Shown here: one piece after another, positions 39,027 through 47,176 of the stretch | Numbering within the stretch: the first letter of the stretch is position 1 | How the letters are laid out: each line of letters starts with the position of its first letter | Source: Rathayibacter sp. VKM Ac-2759 | GTDB lineage: Bacteria > Actinomycetota > Actinomycetes > Actinomycetales > Microbacteriaceae | Direction: 5' to 3' | Length of the DNA stretch: 64,000 nt | NCBI RefSeq assembly: GCF_009834225.1 | Contig: NZ_CP047176.1 | Coordinates: 2,480,001 to 2,544,000 of the forward strand | Translations under genes and position numbers: made by a program | Notes under the pieces: model-generated | Database searches by the model: none | The model's input: only the letters and a program-made list of their open reading frames with translations | What the model was told of the DNA's origin: nothing

Positions 39027-39032
39027 TACCCT
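39027..39032 (+). promoter_or_regulatory. -10 hexamer before the DUF2277 gene
   Basis: TACCCT (TAnnnT) ends 6 nt before the ATG at 39039, consistent with a leaderless transcript. Confidence 0.4.
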
Positions 39033-39038
39033 CGTCGC

Positions 39039-39311
39039 ATGTGCCGGAACATCCACACTCTCCACAACTTCGAGCCCGCCGCGAGCGATGAGGAGGTGCA
39101 GGCCGCCGCCCTCCAGTACGTCCGGAAGATCAGCGGCACCACCAGGCCGTCCAAGGCGAATCAGGAGGCGTTCGACCACGCCGTCGCCGAGATCGCCCAC
39201 ATCACCGGTCACCTCCTCGAGGACCTCGTGGCGACGGTGCCGCCGAAGGACCGCGAGGTCGAGGCCGCCAAGGCCCGCGAGCGCTCGGCGAAGCGCTTCG
39301 CGACGGTCTGA
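39039..39311 (+). CDS. DUF2277 domain-containing protein
   Basis: Small 90-residue protein beginning MCRNIHTLHNFEP, the diagnostic N-terminus of DUF2277, with the body QYVRKISGTTRPSKANQEAF and an acidic/basic C-terminal helix. The family is widespread in actinobacteria and has no assigned function; the invariant early Cys-Arg-Asn and the Arg-Lys-Ile-Ser-Gly segment suggest a conserved binding surface. No ribosome site is visible; a -10-like hexamer 6 nt upstream points to a leaderless mRNA. Divergent from ppk2. Confidence 0.85.
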   Translation: MCRNIHTLHNFEPAASDEEVQAAALQYVRKISGTTRPSKANQEAFDHAVAEIAHITGHLLEDLVATVPPKDREVEAAKARERSAKRFATV

Positions 39312-39337
39312 GCGTCAGAGCGCGTGCTGCCCGGCCA

Positions 39338-39828
39338 CTAGCCGATGTAGTACACGAACCCACGACCTGACCGCCCGACCTCTGTCGCGAATCGCACTGC
39401 TCGGTTGAGGAAGTGGGAGACGTACTCCGCGTCGTCGTTCGTCGGATCTGCGACGTCGAACTCCCGCTGCAGCTCGACGAGGTCGTCGGCGATCACGGCG
39501 ATCTCCTCGGGCACGAGGGCCCGTACCCACGGGATCCACCCGTACCCGTCCGGGGTCACCCGGCCTCGAACATCCGGTGGGCAGGGCGCGGACTTCCGCC
39601 AGGGGCGCGACCAGCCGTCAGCGCCTGCAGAGGTGCCCACGCCTTGTCGAGGTAGACCATGTCGCGCTCGGGCACGGACTGCACGAAGGTCGCCACGGCC
39701 GTCGAGACACCGTGGGGCATGCCCCAGGCGTCGGCCAGTGGATCATCGCTGATGATGCTCCTAGGGTCGGCCAGTGCCGCCTCGGTCCTGTCTGCGTTGA
39801 ATGCGTATGCGTAGTACCTGATTCCCAT
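39338..39828 (-). pseudogene. frameshifted DUF1877-like protein (YfbM family)
   Basis: Two overlapping minus-strand frames together make one DUF1877-like protein. The first part (from ATG at 39828) reads MGIRYYAYAF and continues to HRMFEAG, then stops; the second resumes as GRVTPDGYGWIPW and ends in FVYYIG. The frame changes near 39562-39567, where GAGGCCGGG would need one more G to read through as MFEGRVTPDGYGW. The restored protein would be about 163 residues, normal for the family. Either a genuine one-base deletion has inactivated the gene or this is a sequencing error. The protein family has no clear function. Confidence 0.8.
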
Positions 39829-40034
39829 GCGCCGATCCTCCCGACCTTCGACCAGCCGCACTGCGGAGAAGGCGTCGACGGGGGACGGAGCGGGAAGAAC
39901 GGCCGGTGTGGAGGAGCCTGGAGCGGCCTCATCCTGGCGGAGGTTGGACGCGTCTCCCTCCTCAGGGCGGCGATCAGGTACGCACGATCGGAACGTCGTC
40001 CTCAGCTGCCTGCGAGTACGACTCCTCGCGCGCG

Positions 40035-40712
40035 TCAGAACGCAGCGGGCGGCAGGTCCGTCTCGCCGGCCTCGATCGCGTCCACGATGCGCACGGCCAC
40101 CGACTCCGGGCTGTGTCCCGCGCCGAACCTCGGGGCCGAGCCCGCGAGCGGATGCGTCGACAGCTCCGTCTCGGTGTGCCCGGGCCGCGCATCGAGCAGG
40201 AGGACGCCCGCGCGCTTGTACTCCCGCGCCGAGGCCTTCACGAAGGAGTGCAGGGCGGCCTTCGACGCCGAGTACGCGGCCAGACCGGCGGTCGGCGCCT
40301 CGGCGACGACTCCACTGATCGTGACGGCGAACGGCGCGCGCCCCTCTCCCGCGGACTGCGACAGCGCCTCGAACGCGGCCGTCAGCAGCCGGATCGGCGC
40401 CAGGGCGTTCACCTCGACGAGCTCCTCGAGCACGGCCGGGTCGAGCTCGGCCGACGGGCCGAAGGCGACGACCCCGGAGGCGACGATCACGCCGTCGAGG
40501 CGGCCGTGCCTCGCGAGCACCTCCCCGATCACCCGCCGCGGAGCGTCCTCGCCGCGGAGGTCGGCCACCAGCGGCTCCGCGCCCAGCGCTGCGGAGTCGC
40601 GTCCGGAGCGGACCGCCTGCGCCCCGCGCGACTCCAGCTCGTCGGCGATCAGACGGCCGAGCCCGCCGGAGGCTCCGAGGACGAGGACGACGGCACCATC
40701 GAGTCGAGTCAT
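40035..40712 (-). CDS. short-chain dehydrogenase/reductase (SDR)
   Basis: Classical SDR of 225 residues. The NAD(P)-binding motif near the N-terminus is LGASGGLG (TGxxxGxG type with Leu for Thr), the VEVN-ALAP segment follows, and the catalytic Tyr and Lys occur as YSASKAA, with an upstream Ser in VTISGVV. The short arm after the active site ends in PGHTETELS, the usual PGxxxT motif. Substrate is not predictable. The 206 nt between it and the DUF1877 pseudogene contain no recognisable gene or structure. ATG at 40712. Confidence 0.88.
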   Translation of the reverse strand: MTRLDGAVVLVLGASGGLGRLIADELESRGAQAVRSGRDSAALGAEPLVADLRGEDAPRRVIGEVLARHGRLDGVIVASGVVAFGPSAELDPAVLEELVEVNALAPIRLLTAAFEALSQSAGEGRAPFAVTISGVVAEAPTAGLAAYSASKAALHSFVKASAREYKRAGVLLLDARPGHTETELSTHPLAGSAPRFGAGHSPESVAVRIVDAIEAGETDLPPAAF

Positions 40713-40775
40713 GCTCCCGAGCCTAGGCGGGGGGTCTGGCGCGGATCGCCTCTACCCTCCCCGGTCCGGGGCACC

Positions 40776-40781
40776 TAGCCT
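40776..40781 (+). promoter_or_regulatory. -10 hexamer before the 69-residue gene
   Basis: TAGCCT (TAnnnT) ends 7 nt before ATG 40789; this spacing supports both the start choice and a leaderless transcript. Confidence 0.4.
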
Positions 40782-40788
40782 GAGCGCC

Positions 40789-40998
40789 ATGTCGACCCCT
40801 GAGACCCGCGCCACGCTCCGCCGTCTCTCCGAGGTCCTCGAGGATCCGGCCCCCATCAACCACGGCCACGCCCGCTACGTCCGCCGGCTGATCACCAGCG
40901 CCTCCCTCGCCGAGGCGCCGACGTGGAGCGGCTCGGGCGCCACCGAGCACATCGCGGCGATCGCCCCCGACGATGCGGCGGAGGATCCGGCGCTCTGA
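40789..40998 (+). CDS. small conserved-type hypothetical protein (69 aa)
   Basis: Short acidic protein starting MSTPETRATLRRLSEVLEDP, with a predicted helical N-terminal half and a disordered acidic C-terminus (PDDAAEDPAL). I do not recognise a family. Support for its being real comes from the ATG placed 7 nt after a TAGCCT hexamer, codon usage like its neighbours, and a position that fills the gap between a divergent SDR and the DUF2510 gene, with a stop just before that gene's promoter. Function unknown. Confidence 0.6.
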   Translation: MSTPETRATLRRLSEVLEDPAPINHGHARYVRRLITSASLAEAPTWSGSGATEHIAAIAPDDAAEDPAL

Positions 40999-41059
40999 GG
41001 CCCACCACTCGTCCCGCGACCGCCTCGTAGACTCGATCGGCCGAGAGAACGGGGAGCCG

Positions 41060-42130
41060 GTGGACGAGGACGTGCGCGCTCCGGCGGGCTGGTACCCCGA
41101 GGGCGGCGCGATGCGCTGGTGGGACGGCGCACGCTGGACCGAGGACCGCATGTCCGCGAAGGACGGCTCGCCCGCAGACGTCCGACCGCCATCGCCCGCG
41201 CGCACTGTCCTGCGCCTCCCGAACGCCGACGGCACCCCGACCGTCGATGCGATCGACGAGGCCGAGCGGATCGAGGAGATCGCCGACGCCCTCGGCCGGC
41301 CGGTGCGCCCTGGCGAGGTCGTCGAGGAGTCGCTCGACGTCGAGCTCATCCCCGAGCCCGACCACCCCACCGGCGCGCCCGCCGTCTCGGTCCGCGCGCG
41401 CGGGCGGGTCATCGGCTACCTCCCCGACGCGGCGTCCTACCGGCCCGCCATCGACCGCATCGTCGCGAGCGGAGTCCTCCCCGTGACGGGCGCACGCCTC
41501 CGGGTGGAGCGTGGGGAGGAGGGGCTGCGCGCGTCCCTCCGCCTCGCACTGCCGTCGCCCGACCTCGTGGTGCCGCTGAACGCGCCCCCGACGTCGCCCT
41601 ACTCCGTGCTGCCGTGGGGCCGCGGACTGCAGGTGCTGCGCGAGGACGAGCACTTCGCGCAGCTGACCGGCCTCGTCGAGGGCCGCGGCCTGGTGCTGGT
41701 GACGCTGCACCTGCTCCCGAGCGAGCTGGTCGAGGTGCGGCTGGACGGCGCCCGGGTCGGCGAGCTCTCGACCGGCACCTCCCCGCACTTCGCGCCCACC
41801 GTCCGTCACCTGGAGGGTCTCGGCCTCACGGCCACCGCCTACGCCGCGCTGCGCAGCTCGCCTCTGAAGGCCGAGCTGACGCTCCAGGCCGCGCGCGCCT
41901 CCGAGTTGCCCGCGCCCTGGGTCGACGGACCGGCCGTGACACTGCCCGCACTCGTGCCGACGGCCGCACGGTACGACGTGCCCGACGCCTACGTCCGTCC
42001 GCTGCGCCGCTCCTCCCGCACCTCGGAGGCGGTCACCCGCTCGACCCGCCGCGTCGTCGCCTGGGTCGTCTTCGGCGTCGCGACCCTCGTCGGCCTCTCG
42101 AGCTGGATCATCGGCGACGTGCTGAACTGA
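41060..42130 (+). CDS. DUF2510 protein with C-terminal transmembrane anchor
   Basis: A 356-residue protein. The N-terminus contains the DUF2510 motif, PAGWYPEGGAMRWWDGARWTE, a short module common in actinobacterial membrane-associated proteins. The middle (about 75-310) contains two similar segments, VSVRARGRVIGYLP and VEVRLDGARVGELS, suggestive of a duplicated beta-rich fold related to HIRAN-like domains, but that is a guess. One hydrophobic helix near the C-terminus (about 335-352) would anchor it, leaving the bulk in the cytoplasm. GTG at 41060 with GGGGAG upstream; a TAGACT hexamer at 41028-41033 is a plausible -10. Function unknown. Confidence 0.8.
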   Translation: MDEDVRAPAGWYPEGGAMRWWDGARWTEDRMSAKDGSPADVRPPSPARTVLRLPNADGTPTVDAIDEAERIEEIADALGRPVRPGEVVEESLDVELIPEPDHPTGAPAVSVRARGRVIGYLPDAASYRPAIDRIVASGVLPVTGARLRVERGEEGLRASLRLALPSPDLVVPLNAPPTSPYSVLPWGRGLQVLREDEHFAQLTGLVEGRGLVLVTLHLLPSELVEVRLDGARVGELSTGTSPHFAPTVRHLEGLGLTATAYAALRSSPLKAELTLQAARASELPAPWVDGPAVTLPALVPTAARYDVPDAYVRPLRRSSRTSEAVTRSTRRVVAWVVFGVATLVGLSSWIIGDVLN

Positions 42131-42150
42131 GTTCCGGCTCGCAGAAACAG

Positions 42151-42189
42151 GTTCGGCTCGCAGAATCCGCGAGATCCTGCGAGCCGAAC
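42151..42189. terminator. bidirectional terminator with TTCGGCTCGCAG repeats
   Basis: Perfect 13-bp arms GTTCGGCTCGCAG (42151-42163) / CTGCGAGCCGAAC (42177-42189) between convergent genes. A second direct copy of the arm, with one extra C, precedes it (42131-42145) and a partial inverted copy follows (about 42200-42208). Confidence 0.75.
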
Positions 42190-42225
42190 GCGATTCGACG
42201 AGCCGAAGCTCGGCCGAAGCGACAC

Positions 42226-43299
42226 CTACACGTTGAAGCGGAACTCCACGACGTCGCCGTCCTGCATCACGTAGTCCTTGCCCTCGATGCGGGCCTTGCC
42301 CTTCGCGCGGGCCTCGGCGATCGAGCCCGTCTCGACGAGGTCGTCGAACGAGATGATCTCGGCCTTGATGAAGCCCTTCTGGAAGTCGGTGTGGATCACG
42401 CCGGCCGCCTGCGGAGCGGTCCAGCCCTTCCCGATCGTCCAGGCGCGCGTCTCCTTCGGGCCGGCCGTCAGGTACGTCTGCAGCCCGAGGGTGTCGAATC
42501 CGATGGTCGCGAGCTGGTTCAGGCCCGACTCGGTCTGACCGGTCGACTCGAGCATCTCGGCGGCGTCGGCGGCGTCGAGGTCGATGAGCTCCGACTCCAG
42601 CTTCGCGTCGAGGAAGATCGCCTGCGCGGGAGCGACGAGCGCGGCCAGCTCGGCCTTGCGCGCGTCGTCCGTCAGCACGGCCTCGTCCACGTTGAACACG
42701 TAGATGAAGGGCTTCGCGGTCAGCAGCCCGAGCTCGCGGATCGGGTCGAGGTCGATCGAGGACGCCGACAGCGGCTTGCCCTGGTCGAGGAACTCGCGGG
42801 CCTTCTTGGCCGTCTCGACGACGATCGGCTCGATCTTGCGGCCCTTCAGCTCCTTCTCGTACCGGGCCTCGGCCTTCTCGAGGGTCTGCAGGTCGGCCAG
42901 CACCAGCTCGGTGTTGATCGTCTCCATGTCGCTCGCGGCGTCGACCTTGCCGTCGACGTGCACGACGTCCGAGTCCTCGAAGCCGCGGATGACCTGGGCG
43001 ATCGCGTCGGCCTCGCGGATGTTGGCGAGGAACTTGTTGCCGAGCCCCTCGCCCTCGGACGCGCCGCGCACGATGCCGGCGATGTCGACGAAGGAGACGG
43101 GGGCGGGCAGGATGCGCTCGGAGCCGAAGATGCCGGCGAGCACCTCGAGGCGGGCGTCGGGCAGGTTCACGACTCCGACGTTGGGCTCGATCGTCGCGAA
43201 CGGGTAGTTCGCGGCGAGCACCGTGTTCTTGGTCAGCGCGTTGAAGAGCGTCGACTTGCCGACGTTGGGGAGTCCGACGATTGCGATAGTGAGAGCCAC
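42226..43299 (-). CDS. ychF: redox-regulated ATPase YchF (OLA1 family)
   Basis: Obg-related P-loop NTPase that prefers ATP and binds ribosomes. Walker A is GLPNVGKSTLFNALT, followed by the G2/G3 region and DIAGIVRGASEGEGLGNKFL; the NMES-type G4 degeneration of YchF appears as YVFNVDEA. The C-terminal TGS domain ends in MQDGDVVEFRFNV. The 357-residue length is standard. GTG start. It lies head-to-head with the exonuclease gene after 68 nt and converges on the DUF2510 gene across a terminator. Confidence 0.96.
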   Translation of the reverse strand: MALTIAIVGLPNVGKSTLFNALTKNTVLAANYPFATIEPNVGVVNLPDARLEVLAGIFGSERILPAPVSFVDIAGIVRGASEGEGLGNKFLANIREADAIAQVIRGFEDSDVVHVDGKVDAASDMETINTELVLADLQTLEKAEARYEKELKGRKIEPIVVETAKKAREFLDQGKPLSASSIDLDPIRELGLLTAKPFIYVFNVDEAVLTDDARKAELAALVAPAQAIFLDAKLESELIDLDAADAAEMLESTGQTESGLNQLATIGFDTLGLQTYLTAGPKETRAWTIGKGWTAPQAAGVIHTDFQKGFIKAEIISFDDLVETGSIAEARAKGKARIEGKDYVMQDGDVVEFRFNV

Positions 43300-43340
43300 G
43301 GGCGACCATCCTACGCGGGGCCGCGTGCCGCGGGCGGCGG

Positions 43341-43362
43341 TGTCGGAGGTGCATGAGAGGGT
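43341..43362 (+). promoter_or_regulatory. PafBC/RecA-independent-like damage promoter motif before the exonuclease gene
   Basis: TGTCGGAGG (43341-43349), 7 nt, then GAGGGT (43357-43362). The -10 part ends 5 nt before the GTG at 43368, so the mRNA would be essentially leaderless. Compare the RecA-independent actinobacterial motif TTGTCRGTG-N8-TAnnnT. Confidence 0.6.
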
Positions 43363-43367
43363 GAGGC

Positions 43368-43955
43368 GTGCCCATCGACTTCACCGCCATCGACTTCGAG
43401 ACCGCCAACTCCCACGGGGCCTCGGCCTGCTCGGTCGGGCTCGTGAAGGTCAGGAACGGCCACATCGTCGACCGCGCCGGCTGGCTCATCCGCCCGCCCT
43501 ACGGCTTCGACGACTTCCTCGAGTGGAACACGCGCATCCACGGCATCCGCAAGCACGACGTGCACGGCGCCGCGTCCTGGAGCGAGCAGTTCGCCGATCT
43601 GGTCGCCTTCGCCGGCGAGGACGTCTTCGTGGCCCACAACGCCGGGTTCGACATGGGCGTCATCCGCGCCGCCTGCGCCGCGACCTCCCTCGCGCATCCC
43701 GAGTACGACTACCTCTGCTCGCTGCAGCTCGCCCGCAAGACCTACGAGCTCGACTCCTACCGCCTGCCCGCCGTGGCGATGGCCGCCGGCTTCGAGGACT
43801 TCCGCCACCACGACGCGTCGGCCGACGCCGAGGCGTGCGCCGCGATCGTCGTGCACGCCGCGCAGCGCCACGGTGCGGGCAGCATGGCCGAGCTCGGCGA
43901 CCTCGCCGGTGTCACCGTCAAGCGCCTCCGTCCCAAGGCTCCCGTCGCCGCCTGA
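43368..43955 (+). CDS. DEDDh 3'-5' exonuclease (DnaQ/epsilon-like)
   Basis: A 195-residue exonuclease-fold protein. The catalytic residues are visible as DFET (ExoI, Asp and Glu near residues 9-11), HNAGFDMGV (ExoII) and HHDASADAEACA (ExoIII, His and Asp). This is the free-standing epsilon-like exonuclease rather than the replicative subunit, since it lacks a polymerase-binding tail; the short C-terminal extension is basic. GTG at 43368 follows a -10-like hexamer by 5 nt. The promoter motif it shares with rmuC and xseA suggests induction by DNA damage. Expected to degrade single-stranded or damaged DNA ends. Confidence 0.88.
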   Translation: MPIDFTAIDFETANSHGASACSVGLVKVRNGHIVDRAGWLIRPPYGFDDFLEWNTRIHGIRKHDVHGAASWSEQFADLVAFAGEDVFVAHNAGFDMGVIRAACAATSLAHPEYDYLCSLQLARKTYELDSYRLPAVAMAAGFEDFRHHDASADAEACAAIVVHAAQRHGAGSMAELGDLAGVTVKRLRPKAPVAA

Positions 43956-43964
43956 GCCGCGCGC

Positions 43965-44837
43965 TCACTCCCCCGCGCGCGGGTCGCCGAACCAGTTGCT
44001 GAAGATGCGCCAGAAGTTGCGGTTGCCGTAGGCAGAGCAGGCGTCGCCCTCGCCGTAGAGGTTCTCGAGCGCCGCCGCGTTCGGCTGGTACGGCGTGTAG
44101 TAGTAGAGCCCCGCCGTGGCCGCGTTCTCGATCAGCACGGGAGCCGTCCCGCAGGCCGCGTCGGGCGAGTACTGGATCTCGCTGGTCTCGCCGACCGGGT
44201 ACCAGTCGAAGCTGCTGTCCGGGTTCCGGTACCGCTGGAACTGCCACGCGGCTCCGTAGACCTGCCCGAAGAAGCCGAAGTAGTCGCTGTCGCAGTCGGC
44301 CGTGTCCGGACAGCCGTAGCCGGTCGCGCTGCGGAACTGCCGCTCGCTCGGCGACGGGTCGGTCACGAGCGACTGCTCCTTCTGCAGCAGGACGAGCAGC
44401 ACGGCGGGACTCACCTCGCACGCGACGGCCACCGAGCCGATGATCTCGGCGGCGGAGCGGTCCGGCCCTCCCCGGTAGGCCGCGCACTGCTCGTCGGCCG
44501 CGACGTCCGCGGTGTCCTCCGCGTAGTCGCGCAGGCACGGCACCTCCGCGCCCTTGCACTCCGGGACCCGCGCGTCGAGGAACGCCTGGATCGTCAGGGG
44601 GCCCAGGGCGTCACCGTCGAAGAAGACCTCGTCCGACACGATGTCGCCCGGGTCGAAGCCGGAGCCGTCCACTCCGCCGGCCAGGTCCGTCCACATCCGG
44701 ATGCTGACGGGCTCCGGGTCCGGCGCTGCCGTCGCGGTGAGATCGGTCGCCCCCGCGAGCAGCAGGGCCACGACGACCGCCACGAGAACGCAGAGGCCTC
44801 CCCGCCGGCGCCGGGCGTCGGTCGGGGAGGCGCTCAT
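43965..44837 (-). CDS. secreted protein with lysozyme-like domain
   Basis: Secreted protein of 290 residues with an N-terminal signal peptide (hydrophobic core about 15-30). Residues 65-288 form a Cys-rich domain whose centre is AVACEVSPAVLLVLLQKEQSLVTD, with Glu154 where lysozyme-superfamily (transglycosylase) enzymes carry their catalytic acid. Then come RSATGYGCPDTADCD, LYYYTPYQPN and NFWRIFSNWFGD. The same domain makes up the N-terminal half of the neighbouring gene, so they are paralogues. Peptidoglycan cleavage is plausible but inferred from the helix-Glu pattern only. It converges on the exonuclease gene with a 9-nt gap. Confidence 0.75.
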   Translation of the reverse strand: MSASPTDARRRRGGLCVLVAVVVALLLAGATDLTATAAPDPEPVSIRMWTDLAGGVDGSGFDPGDIVSDEVFFDGDALGPLTIQAFLDARVPECKGAEVPCLRDYAEDTADVAADEQCAAYRGGPDRSAAEIIGSVAVACEVSPAVLLVLLQKEQSLVTDPSPSERQFRSATGYGCPDTADCDSDYFGFFGQVYGAAWQFQRYRNPDSSFDWYPVGETSEIQYSPDAACGTAPVLIENAATAGLYYYTPYQPNAAALENLYGEGDACSAYGNRNFWRIFSNWFGDPRAGE

Positions 44838-44868
44838 CCGTCCACGCTAGCGGCAGACGGCGAGGCGA

Positions 44869-47070
44869 TCAGCCGCAGGACTCGAGGCGCGCCACCGAGT
44901 CGGACAGCGTCCCGGTGCCGCCGAGCAGCACGACCTTCTTGGCTCCGAGGGCGCTGATGTCGTCGAGCACGGCCTGCGGGACGCAGGTCGGCGGGACGGC
45001 GAAGAGCGGGCTCTTCGTGAATCCGGCGGCGGTCGCTCCCGCGAGGGCGTCGGGGAAGTTCTCGCCCGTCGCGAGGTAGACGGTGCCCGCCGTGCGGAAC
45101 GCGGCGCGGTTGAGCTTCTCGGAGGTGTCGTAGCGGTCGGCCCCGCCGATCCGCGTGACGGAGGCGACGGGCACCGAGCCCGCGATGCCGTCGCTGACCG
45201 AGAGGGCGCTGCCCGCGATGGTGAGCGTCTTCACTCCGAGCCCCGACAGGATGCTCTTCGTGGTGGCGTCGGCCGTCGGCAGCCCGCCGTTGACGAGCAC
45301 CACGGGAGCCCGCACCGATCCGGCGGCCGCACTGGCTCCCAGGGCGTCGGGGAACTTCTCGCCGGTCGCGAGCCACGCCTTCGACGATCCCTGCGGGAAC
45401 GCGTACTGGATGATCTGCTTCGACGTGTCGTAGCGGTCGACGCCGCCGATGCGCTGGATCGACCGCGTGTACTGCGCGAGGTCGTTCTTCAGCGCGTCGC
45501 TGACGCTGAGCGCCGAGCCGACGACGATGATCTTCGCGGGCTTGAGGCGGGTCAGCTCGTCGCGCACCGACTGCGCCATCGAGTCGCGGTCGACGAGCAG
45601 GAGCGGACCGCCCTGCTTCGCGGCGGCGGGGGCGGCGCTCAGGGCGTCGGGGAAGTTGCCGCCCGTGGCGACGTAGGCGACCGGCACGTTCGCGCCGAAG
45701 GTCGCCTTCGAGATCTCGACGGCGGTGCCCTGGCGGTCGCTGCCGGCGAGGCGGCTCACGGCCACCGAGCCGTTGCTCGAGCCGTTGCTCACGCTCGAGC
45801 AGCCGAGGTCCTTCGACCCCGGAGCCTTCGAGTCGCCCGAGCCGGTCCAGAGGTTCCAGGCGACGGAGGCGGCGCTCACGCACACGGTGTACGTGCCGAG
45901 AGCCGAGGCGGGCACCGTCGCCGTGAAGCCGTGCGCGCGGCCGGCAGCGGGGTACTCGCCGGGGATGTCGCCGCGGTCGCCGCCGGCATTCTGGGTGCGC
46001 ACCGCCTTCGAGCCGTCGGGAGCGGTGACGGTCACCGTGGTCGAGATCGCGGTCTGCTGCGTGGTCGGGTCGACGGCCCAGCCGGACGCGGTCAGCGTGC
46101 CGCCCGAGATGCGCGGCGCGTCCACGCGACCGGCAGGAGCGACGCCGGCGTTCGCGAGCGTGCCGTTCCAGTCGCTGAAGATGTACCAGAAGTTGATGTT
46201 GCCGTAGGTGGCGCAGGCCTGGTTGCCGCTGTTGGTGAGCGCGTAGTCGTTGGGCTGGTACGGCGTGTAGTAGTAGAGGTTCGCCGTGGCCTGGTTGCGG
46301 ATGGTCACGGGCGACGAGCCGCACGAGGTGTCGGGGTTGTAGAGGATGCTCGGCGTCGTGTCCTTGGCGTACGCGGTGAAGTTCGAGCCCGATCCGGGCG
46401 GGTTCGCGTACTTCTTGAACTGGCGCGCCGCCCCGTAGACCTGGGTGAAGAACCCGGCGGAGCCGTTGTCGCAGCCGGTCGAGTCGGGGCAGTTGAAGCC
46501 CGTGGCGCGGTTGTAGAGGCGCTCGGTGGGGCTGGTCGTCGAGACCAGGCTCGTCTCCTTCTGCACCAGCACGGCGAGGACCAGCGGGTTGATGCCGCAC
46601 GCCAGGCCGACGCGGGTGAAGATCGACGCCGCGGACTCCTGCGAGCTGCCGCGGTACTCGGTGCACATCGCGTCGGCGGCCTTGGTCGGCGTCTGCTGGC
46701 TGAACGCCTTGAGGCACGGGACCCCGTTGGGGGTGCCGGAGCAGTTGCGGCCCTTGTCGTCGAGGACCGCCTGCATCTGCGAGACGGTGCGCGAGTCGCT
46801 GTCGAAGAAGTTCGCGTCGCTGAAGATGTACCCGGCTCGGAAGCTCTTCGTGCTGCTCGCCTCGTACTGCACCTTCTGGTCGGGCAGACCGGTCCCGTCG
46901 TCGATCTGGAGAGACGACCCCGCCGTCCCCGGGTCGACGAGGACGGACGCCGGCGGCGCGACGTCCTCCGCCGCGGAGGCGGACGAGATCGGGACGAGAG
47001 CGGTGCCGAGCCCGACGGCGACGGCGAGCGCGGCGGTGAGCAGGCGCGATGATCGGCGGTGATTCCCCAT
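44869..47070 (-). CDS. secreted lysozyme-like protein with three cell-wall-binding repeats (CWB2)
   Basis: A 733-residue exported protein. The signal peptide ends near SASA-AE (33/34). Residues about 78-303 repeat the domain of the downstream gene, with LAVLVQKETSLVST (Glu172) and LYYYTPYQPN. Residues about 318-425 look like an immunoglobulin-type linker with ASGWAVDP. The C-terminus (about 437-733) has three CWB2 repeats, each with a RxxGxDRYxT-like element (RLAGSDRQGT, RIGGVDRYDT, RIGGADRYDT) and an xATGxxFPDAL element. CWB2 binds cell-wall polymers, so this would be a wall-anchored enzyme or adhesin. ATG at 47070; in-frame extension to 47292 is ignored because it precedes the signal peptide. 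Divergent from rmuC. Confidence 0.85.
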   Translation of the reverse strand: MGNHRRSSRLLTAALAVAVGLGTALVPISSASAAEDVAPPASVLVDPGTAGSSLQIDDGTGLPDQKVQYEASSTKSFRAGYIFSDANFFDSDSRTVSQMQAVLDDKGRNCSGTPNGVPCLKAFSQQTPTKAADAMCTEYRGSSQESAASIFTRVGLACGINPLVLAVLVQKETSLVSTTSPTERLYNRATGFNCPDSTGCDNGSAGFFTQVYGAARQFKKYANPPGSGSNFTAYAKDTTPSILYNPDTSCGSSPVTIRNQATANLYYYTPYQPNDYALTNSGNQACATYGNINFWYIFSDWNGTLANAGVAPAGRVDAPRISGGTLTASGWAVDPTTQQTAISTTVTVTAPDGSKAVRTQNAGGDRGDIPGEYPAAGRAHGFTATVPASALGTYTVCVSAASVAWNLWTGSGDSKAPGSKDLGCSSVSNGSSNGSVAVSRLAGSDRQGTAVEISKATFGANVPVAYVATGGNFPDALSAAPAAAKQGGPLLLVDRDSMAQSVRDELTRLKPAKIIVVGSALSVSDALKNDLAQYTRSIQRIGGVDRYDTSKQIIQYAFPQGSSKAWLATGEKFPDALGASAAAGSVRAPVVLVNGGLPTADATTKSILSGLGVKTLTIAGSALSVSDGIAGSVPVASVTRIGGADRYDTSEKLNRAAFRTAGTVYLATGENFPDALAGATAAGFTKSPLFAVPPTCVPQAVLDDISALGAKKVVLLGGTGTLSDSVARLESCG

Positions 47071-47147
47071 GATCGGGAAGCCTACGGGGAAGCACCGACA
47101 CCACCGCTCCCCGGCCGTCACACCCTTCCGAGGGGCAGGACGGCCGA

Positions 47148-47169
47148 TGTCGGAGGTCCGTGATGTCAT
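47148..47169 (+). promoter_or_regulatory. PafBC/RecA-independent-like damage promoter motif before rmuC
   Basis: TGTCGGAGG (47148-47156), 7 nt, then TGTCAT (47164-47169), which ends 7 nt before ATG 47177. This supports a leaderless rmuC mRNA and argues against the earlier in-frame ATG at 47147, which lies inside the motif. Confidence 0.6.
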
Positions 47170-47176
47170 CGGCGGC

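Noticed and set aside
39829..40034. Possible gene between the DUF1877 pseudogene and the SDR
   Set aside because: Open frames here have shadow-like composition and no start signals; nothing recognisable.
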